Assembly (NCBI GenBank): GCA_012963895.1
Contig: DTUW01000134.1
Location: 1-16,246 of the forward strand
Direction: 5' to 3'
Origin: Campylobacterales bacterium
GTDB lineage: Bacteria; Campylobacterota; Campylobacteria; Campylobacterales; Thiovulaceae
Length of the DNA stretch: 16,246 nucleotides
The stretch's first letter is position 1, and every line of letters starts with the position of its first letter. Below, one piece after another: positions 1-8,586 of the stretch. The notes under the pieces were generated by a model. That model was not told the origin of the DNA. It did no database searches and worked only from the letters and a program-made list of their open reading frames with translations. The position numbers and the translations under genes are program-made.

Positions 1-834
1 ATCTACAATCAGACCTATTCAGATTGGGAGATAATATTTATCGATAACTGCTCCACTGATAGCAGTAGCGAAATTGCAAAAGGGTATGATAGTCGCTTGA
101 AATATTTCAAAACCTCCAAAACTATCCCACTTGGAGAGGCTCGACAATTTGGATTGCAATACTGCAATGGTGAATATCTAGCATTTCTGGATACTGATGA
201 TATTTGGCTTCCTCAAAAGTTGGAGAAGCAATTAGAAGCTATGGAAAAATTTCCAGATGTTCAAATGTCCTATACAGGGGTAATATTCATTGACAAGTTT
301 GGAAAAAAGATAAGAGAATATAGAGTAACTGCAAAAAGCGGATACATCTTTCCCCATCTTCTGAAACGGTATGAAATCAATATGCAGAGTGTGGTAATTC
401 GAAATAATATAGATATACAATTCGATACTACAAAAGAGTATGCTCCCGACTTCGACCTATTTATGAAAATAGCATCTAAATATCCAGTAGCTGTAATTCC
501 TGAACCACTTGTAAAATATCGAAAACTTGCCAACTCTCTAACAAATAGGAAAATGGATAGATGGTGGATTGAAACCAAAGAGACATTAGACGATATTTTC
601 AGTTCCAATCCTGAATTGGCTGAAAAGTATCCACAAGAGAAAAAAGTAGCATATAGCTCAGTAGCAAATTTCAAGGCTCGATATTTGATTTCTCAAAATA
701 GATGGAGAGAGGCGAGAGAAGAATTAAGAAAAGCTCAATCTGGACACTGGAAATACAAAATTCTATTTTTATTGTCTTATGTAAAACCTTTGTGGCATCT
801 TGCCTACTATATCAAAGATAGAGGAGTAAAGTAA
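1..834 (+). CDS. Family 2 glycosyltransferase, 5' end cut by window
   Basis: The reading frame is open from base 1, so the gene begins upstream; a TTG at base 97 is internal. The visible 277 residues start inside the GT-A nucleotide-sugar fold: the segment WEIIFIDNCSTDSS (residues 9-22) is the typical second beta strand with its Asp and N-x-S-x-D-x-S loop. GEARQFGL follows, then FLDTDDIWLPQKLEKQ around residues 62-77, whose DTDD is the DXD-type metal and sugar-nucleotide site. The family transfers a sugar from a nucleotide donor to glycan, lipid or protein acceptors in the cytoplasm. The C-terminal part (Trp/Lys-rich, helical) gives no clue to the acceptor. No transmembrane segment is evident. 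The stop overlaps the argH start as TAATG, so the two are translationally coupled. Family assignment is firm; substrate is unknown. Confidence 0.9.
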   Translation: MYNQTYSDWEIIFIDNCSTDSSSEIAKGYDSRLKYFKTSKTIPLGEARQFGLQYCNGEYLAFLDTDDIWLPQKLEKQLEAMEKFPDVQMSYTGVIFIDKFGKKIREYRVTAKSGYIFPHLLKRYEINMQSVVIRNNIDIQFDTTKEYAPDFDLFMKIASKYPVAVIPEPLVKYRKLANSLTNRKMDRWWIETKETLDDIFSSNPELAEKYPQEKKVAYSSVANFKARYLISQNRWREAREELRKAQSGHWKYKILFLLSYVKPLWHLAYYIKDRGVK

Positions 835-2216
835 TGGCGAAAATGTGGGGTGGTCGATTTCGAGAAACTACATCTAATCTATTAGACCAATTCAATGCAT
901 CTATACCATTCGATAGGAAACTATATAGAGAAGATATTCAAGGCTCTATTGCTCATGTTGCTATGTTAGGAAAAGAGGGAATTATTCCAAACGATGAGGT
1001 TGATAGACTTATAGAGGCTCTCGAAATTGTGAGAGAAGAGATAGAGCGGGGAGATTTCCAATTCAATATCAAAGATGAAGATATCCATATGGCGATAGAG
1101 AAGAGGGTTACCGAAATTGTTGGAGATATTGGAAAGAAAATTCACACCGCTAGAAGTCGAAACGACCAAGTAGCTACCGATTTTAGGCTATATGTTCAGA
1201 ATAAGAGCAAATCAATATCAAAACAGATAGTAGAACTGATTGAAACTCTCGTCCATTTAGCTGAACAACATACAGAGACCCTAATTCCCGGAATGACCCA
1301 TCTTCAACATGCCCAACCTACCAATTTTGGTTATCACCTATTAGCATATGTGGCAATGTTTAAAAGGGACTATGAAAGATTTCAGAGTTCAATAGAGAGA
1401 AATTCGATATCTCCGTTAGGTTGTGGAGCTTTGGCAGGGACACCTCATCAGATAGATAGAGATTACACCTCTCAAATGCTCGGTTTTCGCGAACCATCTC
1501 TAAATTGTCTTGATAGTGTAAGTGATAGAGATTTTGCATTAGAGATACTATTCAATATCTCAATGCTATTTACCCATATTTCAAGACTATCAGAGGAGTT
1601 GATATTGTGGAGTAGCTATGAGTTCCAATTTATAAAATTTAGCGATAGCTACTCTACTGGTAGTTCGATTATGCCCCAAAAGAAAAATCCCGATGTGGCG
1701 GAACTGCTGAGAGCAAAGAGCGGGAGGGTGTTTGGAAATCTCATATCTCTCTTAGTTGTAATGAAGGGGTTGCCACTAGCATATAATAAGGATATGCAAG
1801 AGGATAAAGAGGGAGTTTTTGATTCTGTTGAAACTGCTGAAATCTCCTTAGAAATTTTGAAAGAGTCGATAAGAACCTTAGAAGTTCAAAAAGAGAATAT
1901 GGAGAAAGCTTGTAAAGTTGGACACTTAACAGCTACCGATTTGGCTGATTACTTAGTGAAGAGTTGCGATATTCCATTTAGAGAAGCCCATTTTATTACA
2001 GGTCGAGCAGTTGCAAAAGCTGAGGAGTTGGGAATAGATATTTCAGAGATGAAATTGGAAGATTTACAAGAGATAGATAGCAGAATTGAAAAAGATGTAT
2101 TGGAATATCTATCACTTAGAAACTCTATGAATAGCCGAAACTCACAAGGTGGAACAGCAACAGCAGAGACTAAACGACAGATAGAGAAGATAAAAGAGTG
2201 GTTGGAGAATATATAG
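834..2216 (+). CDS. argH: Argininosuccinate lyase
   Basis: Catalyses the last step of arginine biosynthesis, cleaving argininosuccinate to arginine and fumarate as a cytosolic homotetramer. The 460-residue length is normal for the family. It opens with MAKMWGGRF, the usual ArgH N-terminus. HTARSRNDQVATD (residues 104-116) and TH at 155-156 in GMTHLQHAQPT supply substrate-binding and catalytic residues. The fumarase/aspartase superfamily signature GSSIMPQKKNPD spans residues 276-287, with the catalytic serine in the SS pair. The ATG shares one base with the preceding glycosyltransferase stop (TAATG), and nadC begins two bases after the argH stop, so these genes form one transcription unit. No ARG box or attenuator is visible because the upstream DNA is coding. 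Nothing appears damaged. Very sure. Confidence 0.97.
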   Translation: MAKMWGGRFRETTSNLLDQFNASIPFDRKLYREDIQGSIAHVAMLGKEGIIPNDEVDRLIEALEIVREEIERGDFQFNIKDEDIHMAIEKRVTEIVGDIGKKIHTARSRNDQVATDFRLYVQNKSKSISKQIVELIETLVHLAEQHTETLIPGMTHLQHAQPTNFGYHLLAYVAMFKRDYERFQSSIERNSISPLGCGALAGTPHQIDRDYTSQMLGFREPSLNCLDSVSDRDFALEILFNISMLFTHISRLSEELILWSSYEFQFIKFSDSYSTGSSIMPQKKNPDVAELLRAKSGRVFGNLISLLVVMKGLPLAYNKDMQEDKEGVFDSVETAEISLEILKESIRTLEVQKENMEKACKVGHLTATDLADYLVKSCDIPFREAHFITGRAVAKAEELGIDISEMKLEDLQEIDSRIEKDVLEYLSLRNSMNSRNSQGGTATAETKRQIEKIKEWLENI

Positions 2217-2218
2217 AG

Positions 2219-3037
2219 ATGGATATAGATAAGTTTCTCAAAACAGCGGTAGCAGAAGATATAGGACGAGGCGACCTATTTTCTAAGATAGGTGAAGCTG
2301 TTCCCACCACTGGACAGGTTATTGCAAAGAGTGCAGGGGTTTTCGCTGGAAAAGTCTATATATCTCGACTTGCTAAGCTCTACAATTTGGAGATATTTTG
2401 GAAAATAGAAGATGGAGAACATTTCGATAGTGGAGATACCCTATTCCAAATTAGTGGAAACTCCCATGCCCTAATGAGCTTGGAGAGGGTAATTCTAAAT
2501 ATTGTTCTCCATGCCTCTTCAATAGCTTCCTTGACTAATCAATATGTCCAGAAGATTAGCAAATATGGAGTGAAACTATTGGATACTCGAAAGACTCGCC
2601 CACTTCTTAGAGAGTTTGAAAAGTATGCTTCACAAGTTGGAGGGGCTATCAACCATCGAATGGGATTAGATGATGCTTTGATGTTAAAAGATACCCATTT
2701 GAAGACTATTGAGAATCTCGATGCTTTTCTTGAAGAAGCTAGAAAAAAGATACCTTGGACTACCAAAATTGAGATTGAGTGTGAAGATGTTGAGGTGGCA
2801 AAAGCAATAATATTAAAAGATGTTGATATAGTTATGTGCGACAACATGACACCTGAGCAGGTAGCGGAGGTTGTGAAGTTTAGAAATGAACACTCTCCAA
2901 AAACTCTACTTGAAGCGAGTGGAAATATTACATTAGAGAATATAGAAGAGTTTGCTAAAACGGGAGTTGATGCAATTAGCACCGGCTCACCTATCCATCA
3001 GGCTAATTGGATTGATATATCTATGAAGATAAATTAA
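2219..3037 (+). CDS. nadC: Nicotinate-nucleotide pyrophosphorylase (quinolinate phosphoribosyltransferase)
   Basis: Converts quinolinate and PRPP to nicotinate mononucleotide with loss of CO2, the step after NadA in de novo NAD synthesis; soluble. I choose the ATG at 2219 (272 residues, starting MDIDKFLKTAVAEDIGRGD), two bases after the argH stop and about 11 bases after a GGAG. A GTG at 2198 would add seven residues, overlap argH and lie upstream of the family's normal start. Recognisable family motifs are EDIGRGDL near the N-terminus, LLDTRKTRPLLREFEKYA (quinolinate and phosphoribosyl binding), NHRMGLDDALMLKDTH, IEIECEDVEVAKA, and the C-terminal EASGNITLENIEEFAKTGVD. The stop overlaps the next gene as TAATG. 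nadA and nadB are not in the window. Confidence 0.95.
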   Translation: MDIDKFLKTAVAEDIGRGDLFSKIGEAVPTTGQVIAKSAGVFAGKVYISRLAKLYNLEIFWKIEDGEHFDSGDTLFQISGNSHALMSLERVILNIVLHASSIASLTNQYVQKISKYGVKLLDTRKTRPLLREFEKYASQVGGAINHRMGLDDALMLKDTHLKTIENLDAFLEEARKKIPWTTKIEIECEDVEVAKAIILKDVDIVMCDNMTPEQVAEVVKFRNEHSPKTLLEASGNITLENIEEFAKTGVDAISTGSPIHQANWIDISMKIN

Positions 3038-4374
3038 TGAAAATAGAATTTCTCTCCAATAGCTCCTATACTCCAAGCGATATAGCTACCTCATCGGCTC
3101 GAACCTGTTACACCTCGAAGGGGATAGTTTCTCCCAAAGATAGTAGCAATTGGAACAGAAAAGAGCAGTTACTAATTGACCTTTTCAAATCTGGACACCA
3201 TACAACCCTGCAACATAGCTATATCACTATGATGATAAGTGGAATTAGTCGCCATCTAATTTGGAGACTTCTCCACTCCCACTCTTTCTACAATAGCGAA
3301 CAGGTAAGCCAACGATATGCAAAGATGTCTATCGAATATACCTATATTCCGAAAAGTGGAAATAGCAAGGAGTGGAAAGAGTTCTATAATAGAAAGTTTT
3401 CCCAATATCTCCAATTGATAGAGCTTCTAAATGAACCGATTGCAAAAGTGCTACCGAAATTCAGAAAGAGAGATTCAATAAAGAAAGCCCAAGAGATAGC
3501 AAGATATGTTTTACCACAGGGAACAACCGCCTATCTATATCACACTACCAATATTCTTACTATTTTGAGATATATAGCAGTAGCTCCATCTATTCCAGAA
3601 GCAACAGAAGAGGCGAAAGAGTTTGCCAATATTTTGGCTAATGGTCTTATCCAACTCGACCCCTCTCTAAAACCGCTTGTAGAGTCTGCAAAAAGTGAGG
3701 TTGTAGAATTCCCAGATATAGATATATCCAAATATAGAGATAGAGGGATTGTATTCGATGTTGTAGGGGATTTGGATTTTGAGATAGGGAATAACTATGG
3801 CGGGGTCATGAGAAATTCCCAAATGGTCTTTGATGAGGGCATTATTGGAGGTTTCTCCTCATATTTGAAGCTCTCTCTATCTGCCGATGCTCAAAATCAG
3901 AGACACCGCCGAACTCTATCTATTCGTCCAGCTCTTGAAAAGATATTTTCAGAAGAGTTCTATATTCCTCCTATCTTTGAAGAGGTTCCAAAAGCGAAAG
4001 AGATATATATCTCCTCTATTGAAGATAGTTATCACTTTTTCAATCAACAGCGAGAGAAGATAGGATTTTCAGAGGCGGTATATAGCCTACCTAATAGCCA
4101 TCTAATAGAGATAGTTGAAAAGAACGATTGGAGCAGTTTTCACCATAAGGCTCAGATGAGGTTGTGTTTCAATGCCCAAGAAGAGATATACCACCTCATC
4201 TATAAACAGGTTCAAACTTTGCGAGAAATGAAAATTAGAGGGGCTGAAAAACTCCTCCCCCCTTGTGGAGTTCGAAAAGAGTTGGGAATATTTCCAATCT
4301 GTCCAGAAGGGGGGCGATTTTGTGGGGTGAAAGTTTGGAAACTTCCATTTTCAGAATATAGGAGAGAGATATAG
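3037..4374 (+). CDS. Double-length FAD-dependent thymidylate synthase-like protein (tandem ThyX)
   Basis: Resembles ThyX, the flavoprotein that methylates dUMP to dTMP with methylene-tetrahydrofolate, but at 445 residues is about twice the usual 200-270. The first half has SARTCYTSKG, HTTLQHSYI and RHLIWRLLHSHSFYNSEQVSQRYAK (R72 to K96), which aligns loosely with the ThyX motif RHRxxSxNExSxRY. It then has ARYVLPQGTTAYLYHTTN, but lacks the usual R-x(4)-AQxE helix. The second half has a degenerate QRHRRTLSIRP (288-298) yet does contain RLCFNAQEEI (375-384), the missing helix. It ends with three spaced cysteines, C410, C422 and C429, in PPCGVRKE and CPEGGRFCG. The two halves therefore look like complementary degenerate repeats. 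Long ThyX-like proteins occur in other bacteria; thymidylate synthesis is inferred, not certain. Its stop abuts the convergent coaBC stop with no spacer. Confidence 0.8.
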   Translation: MKIEFLSNSSYTPSDIATSSARTCYTSKGIVSPKDSSNWNRKEQLLIDLFKSGHHTTLQHSYITMMISGISRHLIWRLLHSHSFYNSEQVSQRYAKMSIEYTYIPKSGNSKEWKEFYNRKFSQYLQLIELLNEPIAKVLPKFRKRDSIKKAQEIARYVLPQGTTAYLYHTTNILTILRYIAVAPSIPEATEEAKEFANILANGLIQLDPSLKPLVESAKSEVVEFPDIDISKYRDRGIVFDVVGDLDFEIGNNYGGVMRNSQMVFDEGIIGGFSSYLKLSLSADAQNQRHRRTLSIRPALEKIFSEEFYIPPIFEEVPKAKEIYISSIEDSYHFFNQQREKIGFSEAVYSLPNSHLIEIVEKNDWSSFHHKAQMRLCFNAQEEIYHLIYKQVQTLREMKIRGAEKLLPPCGVRKELGIFPICPEGGRFCGVKVWKLPFSEYRREI

Positions 4375-5646
4375 TTATTCCTCCAACTTTTGAGCCTCTT
4401 TCAGAATTTGGAAAGCTAATAGGAGTTTGCTACTTTTCGGGAGTTCTGTAACTCCGTTTTTTGTAATCCAATCTATCTGGTGTCTATCTGTTCCAAAACT
4501 TGAACTATCTGAAAGGATATTTAAACAAACTCCATCAAGCCCCTTTTTTTCTAACATCGCTTTTGCATATTCCAACCCTTTGGAGCTATCCATTTCCGCC
4601 TTAAATCCGATAGTCCAAATTCCATCTTTGGAGATAGTTTGGAGAATATCTCTATTTTTGACTAATTCCAAATTCCATTGGTCGCCGATGAGGTGAGATT
4701 TTATTTTTCCCGCTTGTCTAAATTTTGGTCTATAATCTGCAACAGCTGTTGCCATAAATAGAAATGGCTTTTTTTGAATCAACTTAGTCTCTCCACTCTC
4801 TCCTAATTTAGGCTTTTTCAATATCCCTTTTTTAGCCACTCTAATACTATCTTCAAGATATTGGAACATCTCATCAGCCGATTCTATCTCTATTCTGCAC
4901 ATCTCTTCTGGTAGAGGTTCAGGAAATTTAGAAGAGATAAAACAGACATCAGCCCCGAGATAGTAGAGAGCGAGAGCAAGAGCAGAAGCCATTTTTCCAG
5001 ATGAAAAATTGGATATATACCTAACCTCATCTATCTTTTCAATCGTCCCCCCTCCTGTAACTATTACCCTTCTATCTCTCCAAAATGGATTTTGCAAAAG
5101 GTCTCGGACTATGGAAAAATATATCTCCTCCGGCTCAGCCATCGCCCCATCTCCACTAGTCCGACAAGCCAACTCCTTAGTTTGAGTTCCAAGAATAGTA
5201 AAGTTGGAGAGGTTGAGCAGTTTGATATTTCCTTCTGTAATAGGATTATGAATCATATTGGTATTTGCTGACGGAGCTAATAGGATATTTCTACCATATG
5301 CTAATGCTGTTTGGAGCAGTATATTATCAGCTATTCCATTAGCTAACTTATTTATACTATTTGCAGTAATTGGAGCAATCACAAAACTATCAGCCCATTT
5401 CCCGATAGCGATATGGTTTAGGTCTGTTGTCCAATCTTCGGTCTCTTCATCTAATACTCTATTTCCTGTAAGGGTCTCAAAAGTAAGAGGGGTAATAAAC
5501 TTTTTACTACTTTTACTCATTATCACCCGAACATTAGCCCCGCTCTTAGTTAGGTATCTAATTAGTTGTAGAGTTTTATATATAGCTATACTTCCAGTTA
5601 CCCCTATCAAAACATTTTTACCCTCTAATATCTTCTCAACTTTCAA
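4375..5646 (-). CDS. coaBC: Bifunctional phosphopantothenoylcysteine decarboxylase / phosphopantothenate-cysteine ligase
   Basis: Two consecutive steps of coenzyme A synthesis in one cytosolic flavoprotein: CoaB joins cysteine to 4'-phosphopantothenate and CoaC decarboxylates the product. The CoaC part (residues 1 to about 185) has the flavodoxin-like GVTGSIAIYKTLQLIR, catalytic H78 in LNHIAIG, the substrate loop APSANTNM (125-131; the usual PAMN appears as PSAN), and the flap cysteine C161 in LACRTSGDGAMAEP. CoaB starts near 192 with VIVTGGGTIEKIDEVRYISN, then GKIKSH and the C-terminal FGTDRHQIDWI. At 423 residues it is slightly longer than E. coli's 406, with a Lys/Glu-rich insertion near 255-290. 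The start is TTG: a TAA immediately precedes it in frame, and GGGGAG lies four bases upstream. It overlaps the methyltransferase gene by 11 bases. Confidence 0.95.
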   Translation of the reverse strand: MKVEKILEGKNVLIGVTGSIAIYKTLQLIRYLTKSGANVRVIMSKSSKKFITPLTFETLTGNRVLDEETEDWTTDLNHIAIGKWADSFVIAPITANSINKLANGIADNILLQTALAYGRNILLAPSANTNMIHNPITEGNIKLLNLSNFTILGTQTKELACRTSGDGAMAEPEEIYFSIVRDLLQNPFWRDRRVIVTGGGTIEKIDEVRYISNFSSGKMASALALALYYLGADVCFISSKFPEPLPEEMCRIEIESADEMFQYLEDSIRVAKKGILKKPKLGESGETKLIQKKPFLFMATAVADYRPKFRQAGKIKSHLIGDQWNLELVKNRDILQTISKDGIWTIGFKAEMDSSKGLEYAKAMLEKKGLDGVCLNILSDSSSFGTDRHQIDWITKNGVTELPKSSKLLLAFQILKEAQKLEE

Positions 5647-6349
5647 TTATCTCCCCTTTGAAATTTATTGTCCAAGTATTAGCCTTTTTATATATCCTCT
5701 TCACCTCATCGCTAAAATTGATTAGAGGCGGTTCTATCTGGGTTGGAGACTTAGAACCTTTTCGAGCCTGTATCATAACAAGAGAGGCTATTTTTTCTAT
5801 TGAGGGATAGACGAACCTAATCCGTTCTACTTGAAATCTATTTTCTGAAAGTGAGTAGATGAGGTTGGGGAGCTGTTTCGAGTCGTAGCAAAATAGAAAA
5901 TAGCCCTTAGGTTTCAAGGATTGGGATACTCGTTTGAAAAATTTATCTATCGGTAGATGGTGGTTATATCTTGCAATATTGATATTTTCGTTTTCGCTCT
6001 GAATAACGGCAGAGCTGTAAAATGGAGGATTTGAGACTATATATTCAAACTCTTGAATAAAAGAGGTGTTTAAAAAATCGGAATGGATAGGGTTGTTTTC
6101 AATTCCATTCACTTCACTATTCTTGATGGTGAGCTTGTAAAAAAATAGTTGCTTTTCGACTGAATAGAGTTGGAGAGTTGGGAAATCCCTTTTTAACAAA
6201 ATTCCAAGAATTCCGCTACCTGAACCTATATCCAATATCTTTCCATTGGGTCTATATTTGGAACTAAGCAGTTTGGAGATGAAATCGTAGAGGAATAGAG
6301 TATCACTATTGTAGCGATACCCCTTTTCAGGTTGATAGATGCTAACTAT
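5636..6349 (-). CDS. TrmN6/YfiC-like tRNA(Val) adenine-N6 methyltransferase, non-canonical start
   Basis: A Rossmann-fold, SAM-dependent N6-adenine methyltransferase. The visible motifs are LDIGSGSGILGI (SAM motif I), EKQLFFYKLTIKN (motif II), and IVSNPPFYSS, whose NPPF is the catalytic motif IV for amino methylation. E. coli TrmN6 acts on A37 of tRNA1(Val). The first ATG/GTG/TTG is a TTG at 6235, right before motif I, but the frame stays open upstream and encodes IYQPEKGYRYNSDTLFLYDFI, the conserved N-terminus of this family. Between the upstream in-frame TGA (about 6373) and 6235 no ATG, GTG or TTG exists. The best candidate is ATA at 6347-6349, overlapping the flgK stop (ATAG); it gives 237 residues, close to the family's 235-245. 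The start is inferred, the N-terminal coding sequence is seen. Exact tRNA target is inferred. Confidence 0.85.
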   Translation of the reverse strand: MVSIYQPEKGYRYNSDTLFLYDFISKLLSSKYRPNGKILDIGSGSGILGILLKRDFPTLQLYSVEKQLFFYKLTIKNSEVNGIENNPIHSDFLNTSFIQEFEYIVSNPPFYSSAVIQSENENINIARYNHHLPIDKFFKRVSQSLKPKGYFLFCYDSKQLPNLIYSLSENRFQVERIRFVYPSIEKIASLVMIQARKGSKSPTQIEPPLINFSDEVKRIYKKANTWTINFKGEIIES

Positions 6350-8154
6350 TGTTTTATCCCAAGTAGAGTATCAATCATTCTATCAATTGTAGTAATTACC
6401 TTACCAGAAGCTGAATAGGCGGTCTGATATTTCATCAGATTGGTCATCTCTGTATCTATATCCACTTTGGAGATATTTTGGAGTTGGGTCTCTATCGCTT
6501 TAAATTGGACATCAATACTCTCTTTTCTCATGTTGATAGCCTCAGTTTGAGAAGAGATATCGACACTCAAATTATTATACATACCTGTAACGGTATCGTT
6601 GATAGTCCCAAAGTGTTTTGATTTGAATTTCCAACTACTGGTTTTCAATCTGTTCATTGCATCAGCTACCCCGTTATCACCTTCTGCTGGGGTCTTGTTT
6701 GCCCTAATCTTGTAGGGCTTGTTAGCTAATTCTCGATTTAGAGATATATTGGTAGCATCATCTCCTTCAAAGAACCGATTTAGACCAGTAGAACCGGCAA
6801 AATTGGTGCCGTTGTCTTCAACTCCAAAGGTATATCCCAAATCTGGATTTTTCGGTTTTATTACTATCTGCCCGTTTTGGATAGAGGTCTCAAATTGAGA
6901 GCCAAAATCGTTTTGAAGGGAGTTATCCCCGTTGTCGTCGTAGATTCTATTGAGTTGGGCTAATAGGCTATTTTCTCCTGAATTTAGAGTAGTAGCACTA
7001 TCGATAGTTACAACTCTTTTACTTACTTCATTACCATCTTTGTCATAGACAACAATATTGAAACTACCTTCATTTACTCCCAATTTTTCAACTAAATTAT
7101 CACTATCTTTCAAATTGAGAGGCTTACTAACCATACTATCCGAAGCACTTTCGGCATAGATACTATTGGTCTCCTCTATTACCCCTTTTGCAAATAGGTT
7201 TAGTTTCTCTTTGTATTCTGGAACAAGTCCATCAACAATATTCCCATCTTCATCGAACTTATCCCCTCTCAATTTCAGAACAGCCCCTAAGCTACCTTTT
7301 TCAATAATGGTAGTCATGTCGGTATATGTTCCGTCGCCTCTGTCGTATCTAATAGTATGGAAACCATTTTCATTCTCTAATGAAAGCTCGTGATAGCTAC
7401 TACCCGAAACCAGAGCTACCCCACCAACTATTACACTATATAGTCCCTCGCTCTCAACACTACCGGGGGTGTCGCTCGTTTCTGACATGTTGTCATGGAC
7501 AAACTCAGCCCCAACCAATTTGGATAGGGTTGTTTCCAATGCATCTCTTTTGTCTCTCAAATCGTTAGCTATCGAGCCATCAGCTTCTAATTTTTCTATC
7601 TCTCCATTTATAGATGCAATATCTTTTATGATTCTATTGACCTCATCGACAGATGAGACCACCTGTTCATCTAAACTTTTGTGTAACTTATCCAAATTGT
7701 CGTAAGTTGTCCTAATACTTGTAACCAAATTTTCAGCCGATGAGGCTACAACCTCTTTTTGAGCTACTGACGAAGGGTCTTGGGCTAAGCCGTTCCAACT
7801 ATCTAAATAGTGGTCTAAATCGTTCTTTATTCCAACCCCGTCCATATCGGGAAAGTAGTTGCTAATCTCTTCTAAATTGTCTTTGAGAGTATTGATATAG
7901 GATTGCCTCTCACTACTCTGCTGGTAGCGAGTATAGACAAATTCGTTATGAACCCTTTGGATAGATGCAATTTTGGCACCATTTCCAATTACAGAATTAC
8001 CAATAGGTTTAGCTGATTGAGCCTCTTGGACAACTCTTTGACGAGTGTAATCCTTATTTTCAGCATTTGAAATATTGTGGCTGGTTGTATCTACCCCAAC
8101 TTGGGCAGAAGTTAAACCAGTTCGGGCGGTGTTGATAGTTGAAAATAGCCCCAT
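6346..8154 (-). CDS. flgK: Flagellar hook-associated protein 1 (hook-filament junction)
   Basis: FlgK is exported by the flagellar type III system and forms the junction between hook and filament. The N-terminus MGLFSTINTARTGLTSAQVG followed by SHNISNAENKDYTRQRV is the flagellar rod/hook bottom-helix signature (N-x-x-N-x-x-T-x-G/R-Y type). The C-terminus, with VDIDTEMTNLMKYQTAYSASGKVI and a final helix IDRMIDTLLGIKQ, is the matching coiled coil of HAP1 proteins. The 602-residue length is normal for Campylobacterota. The centre is the usual variable, Asp/Asn-rich surface region. It starts three bases after the flgN stop with an AAAGG upstream, and its stop overlaps the methyltransferase start region. 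FlgN, encoded just upstream, is its expected export chaperone. Confidence 0.95.
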   Translation of the reverse strand: MGLFSTINTARTGLTSAQVGVDTTSHNISNAENKDYTRQRVVQEAQSAKPIGNSVIGNGAKIASIQRVHNEFVYTRYQQSSERQSYINTLKDNLEEISNYFPDMDGVGIKNDLDHYLDSWNGLAQDPSSVAQKEVVASSAENLVTSIRTTYDNLDKLHKSLDEQVVSSVDEVNRIIKDIASINGEIEKLEADGSIANDLRDKRDALETTLSKLVGAEFVHDNMSETSDTPGSVESEGLYSVIVGGVALVSGSSYHELSLENENGFHTIRYDRGDGTYTDMTTIIEKGSLGAVLKLRGDKFDEDGNIVDGLVPEYKEKLNLFAKGVIEETNSIYAESASDSMVSKPLNLKDSDNLVEKLGVNEGSFNIVVYDKDGNEVSKRVVTIDSATTLNSGENSLLAQLNRIYDDNGDNSLQNDFGSQFETSIQNGQIVIKPKNPDLGYTFGVEDNGTNFAGSTGLNRFFEGDDATNISLNRELANKPYKIRANKTPAEGDNGVADAMNRLKTSSWKFKSKHFGTINDTVTGMYNNLSVDISSQTEAINMRKESIDVQFKAIETQLQNISKVDIDTEMTNLMKYQTAYSASGKVITTIDRMIDTLLGIKQ

Positions 8155-8157
8155 CTG

Positions 8158-8586
8158 TTAGCCTTTGATTTCCAAAAATGATGCCGATTGTTGTATTACG
8201 GTCTCATAGCCGTCCATCTCTGTTGGAACAATCTTTTCAAGAAGGGAGCTATAAAAAGTCCCAAGACTTACCACCAAACGAGCATATCTCCTATTTATCT
8301 CTTTCAACTCTAAAAGGGTCTTTTTCAGAGTCTCTAAATACCCCTTTTCAACCTCATCTAATATCTGGTCAAGGGGGCGACCTTGGGATTGTGAGGCTCG
8401 TTGGGTAATAAGTTCATCTATTTTCTTCTTTTTACCCTCGAAAGTTGTTACCAACTTCTCTTTTTGAGATGCCCTTTCAAACACTTCTAAATGGTTACCG
8501 CTCTTAGCATCGGCAATATCAGCCTCTGTAAGGGCGATAAGCTGTTTCAAGTCCTCTATCGCCCCCTCTAAATACCTCTTTAACAT
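8158..8586 (-). CDS. flgN: FlgN-family flagellar export chaperone
   Basis: A 142-residue, almost wholly helical, charged protein with no transmembrane segment. Heptad-like helices cover roughly residues 3-60 and 68-115, separated by a short QSQGRPLD linker. This fits FlgN, the cytoplasmic chaperone that escorts the hook-junction proteins FlgK and FlgL to the export gate. Sequence identity in this family is low, so the assignment leans on length, helical pattern and position directly between flgM and flgK, the order known from Campylobacter. The ATG abuts the flgM stop with no spacer, and flgK follows after three bases, so all three are co-translated from one message. Confidence 0.8.
   Translation of the reverse strand: MLKRYLEGAIEDLKQLIALTEADIADAKSGNHLEVFERASQKEKLVTTFEGKKKKIDELITQRASQSQGRPLDQILDEVEKGYLETLKKTLLELKEINRRYARLVVSLGTFYSSLLEKIVPTEMDGYETVIQQSASFLEIKG

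Noticed and set aside
270..674. 134-residue minus-strand open frame
   Set aside because: Antisense to the glycosyltransferase; no motif and low-complexity Ser/Phe/Ile content typical of a shadow frame.
2198..2218. GTG start for nadC
   Set aside because: Adds seven unconserved residues and overlaps argH; ATG at 2219 fits the family N-terminus.
5258..5725. 155-residue plus-strand open frame
   Set aside because: It lies opposite coaBC and the methyltransferase gene, both with clear catalytic motifs, and reads as a hydrophobic antisense shadow with no family signature.
8178..8408. 76-residue plus-strand open frame
   Set aside because: Antisense to flgN, whose helical sequence and placement in the flagellar operon are convincing.
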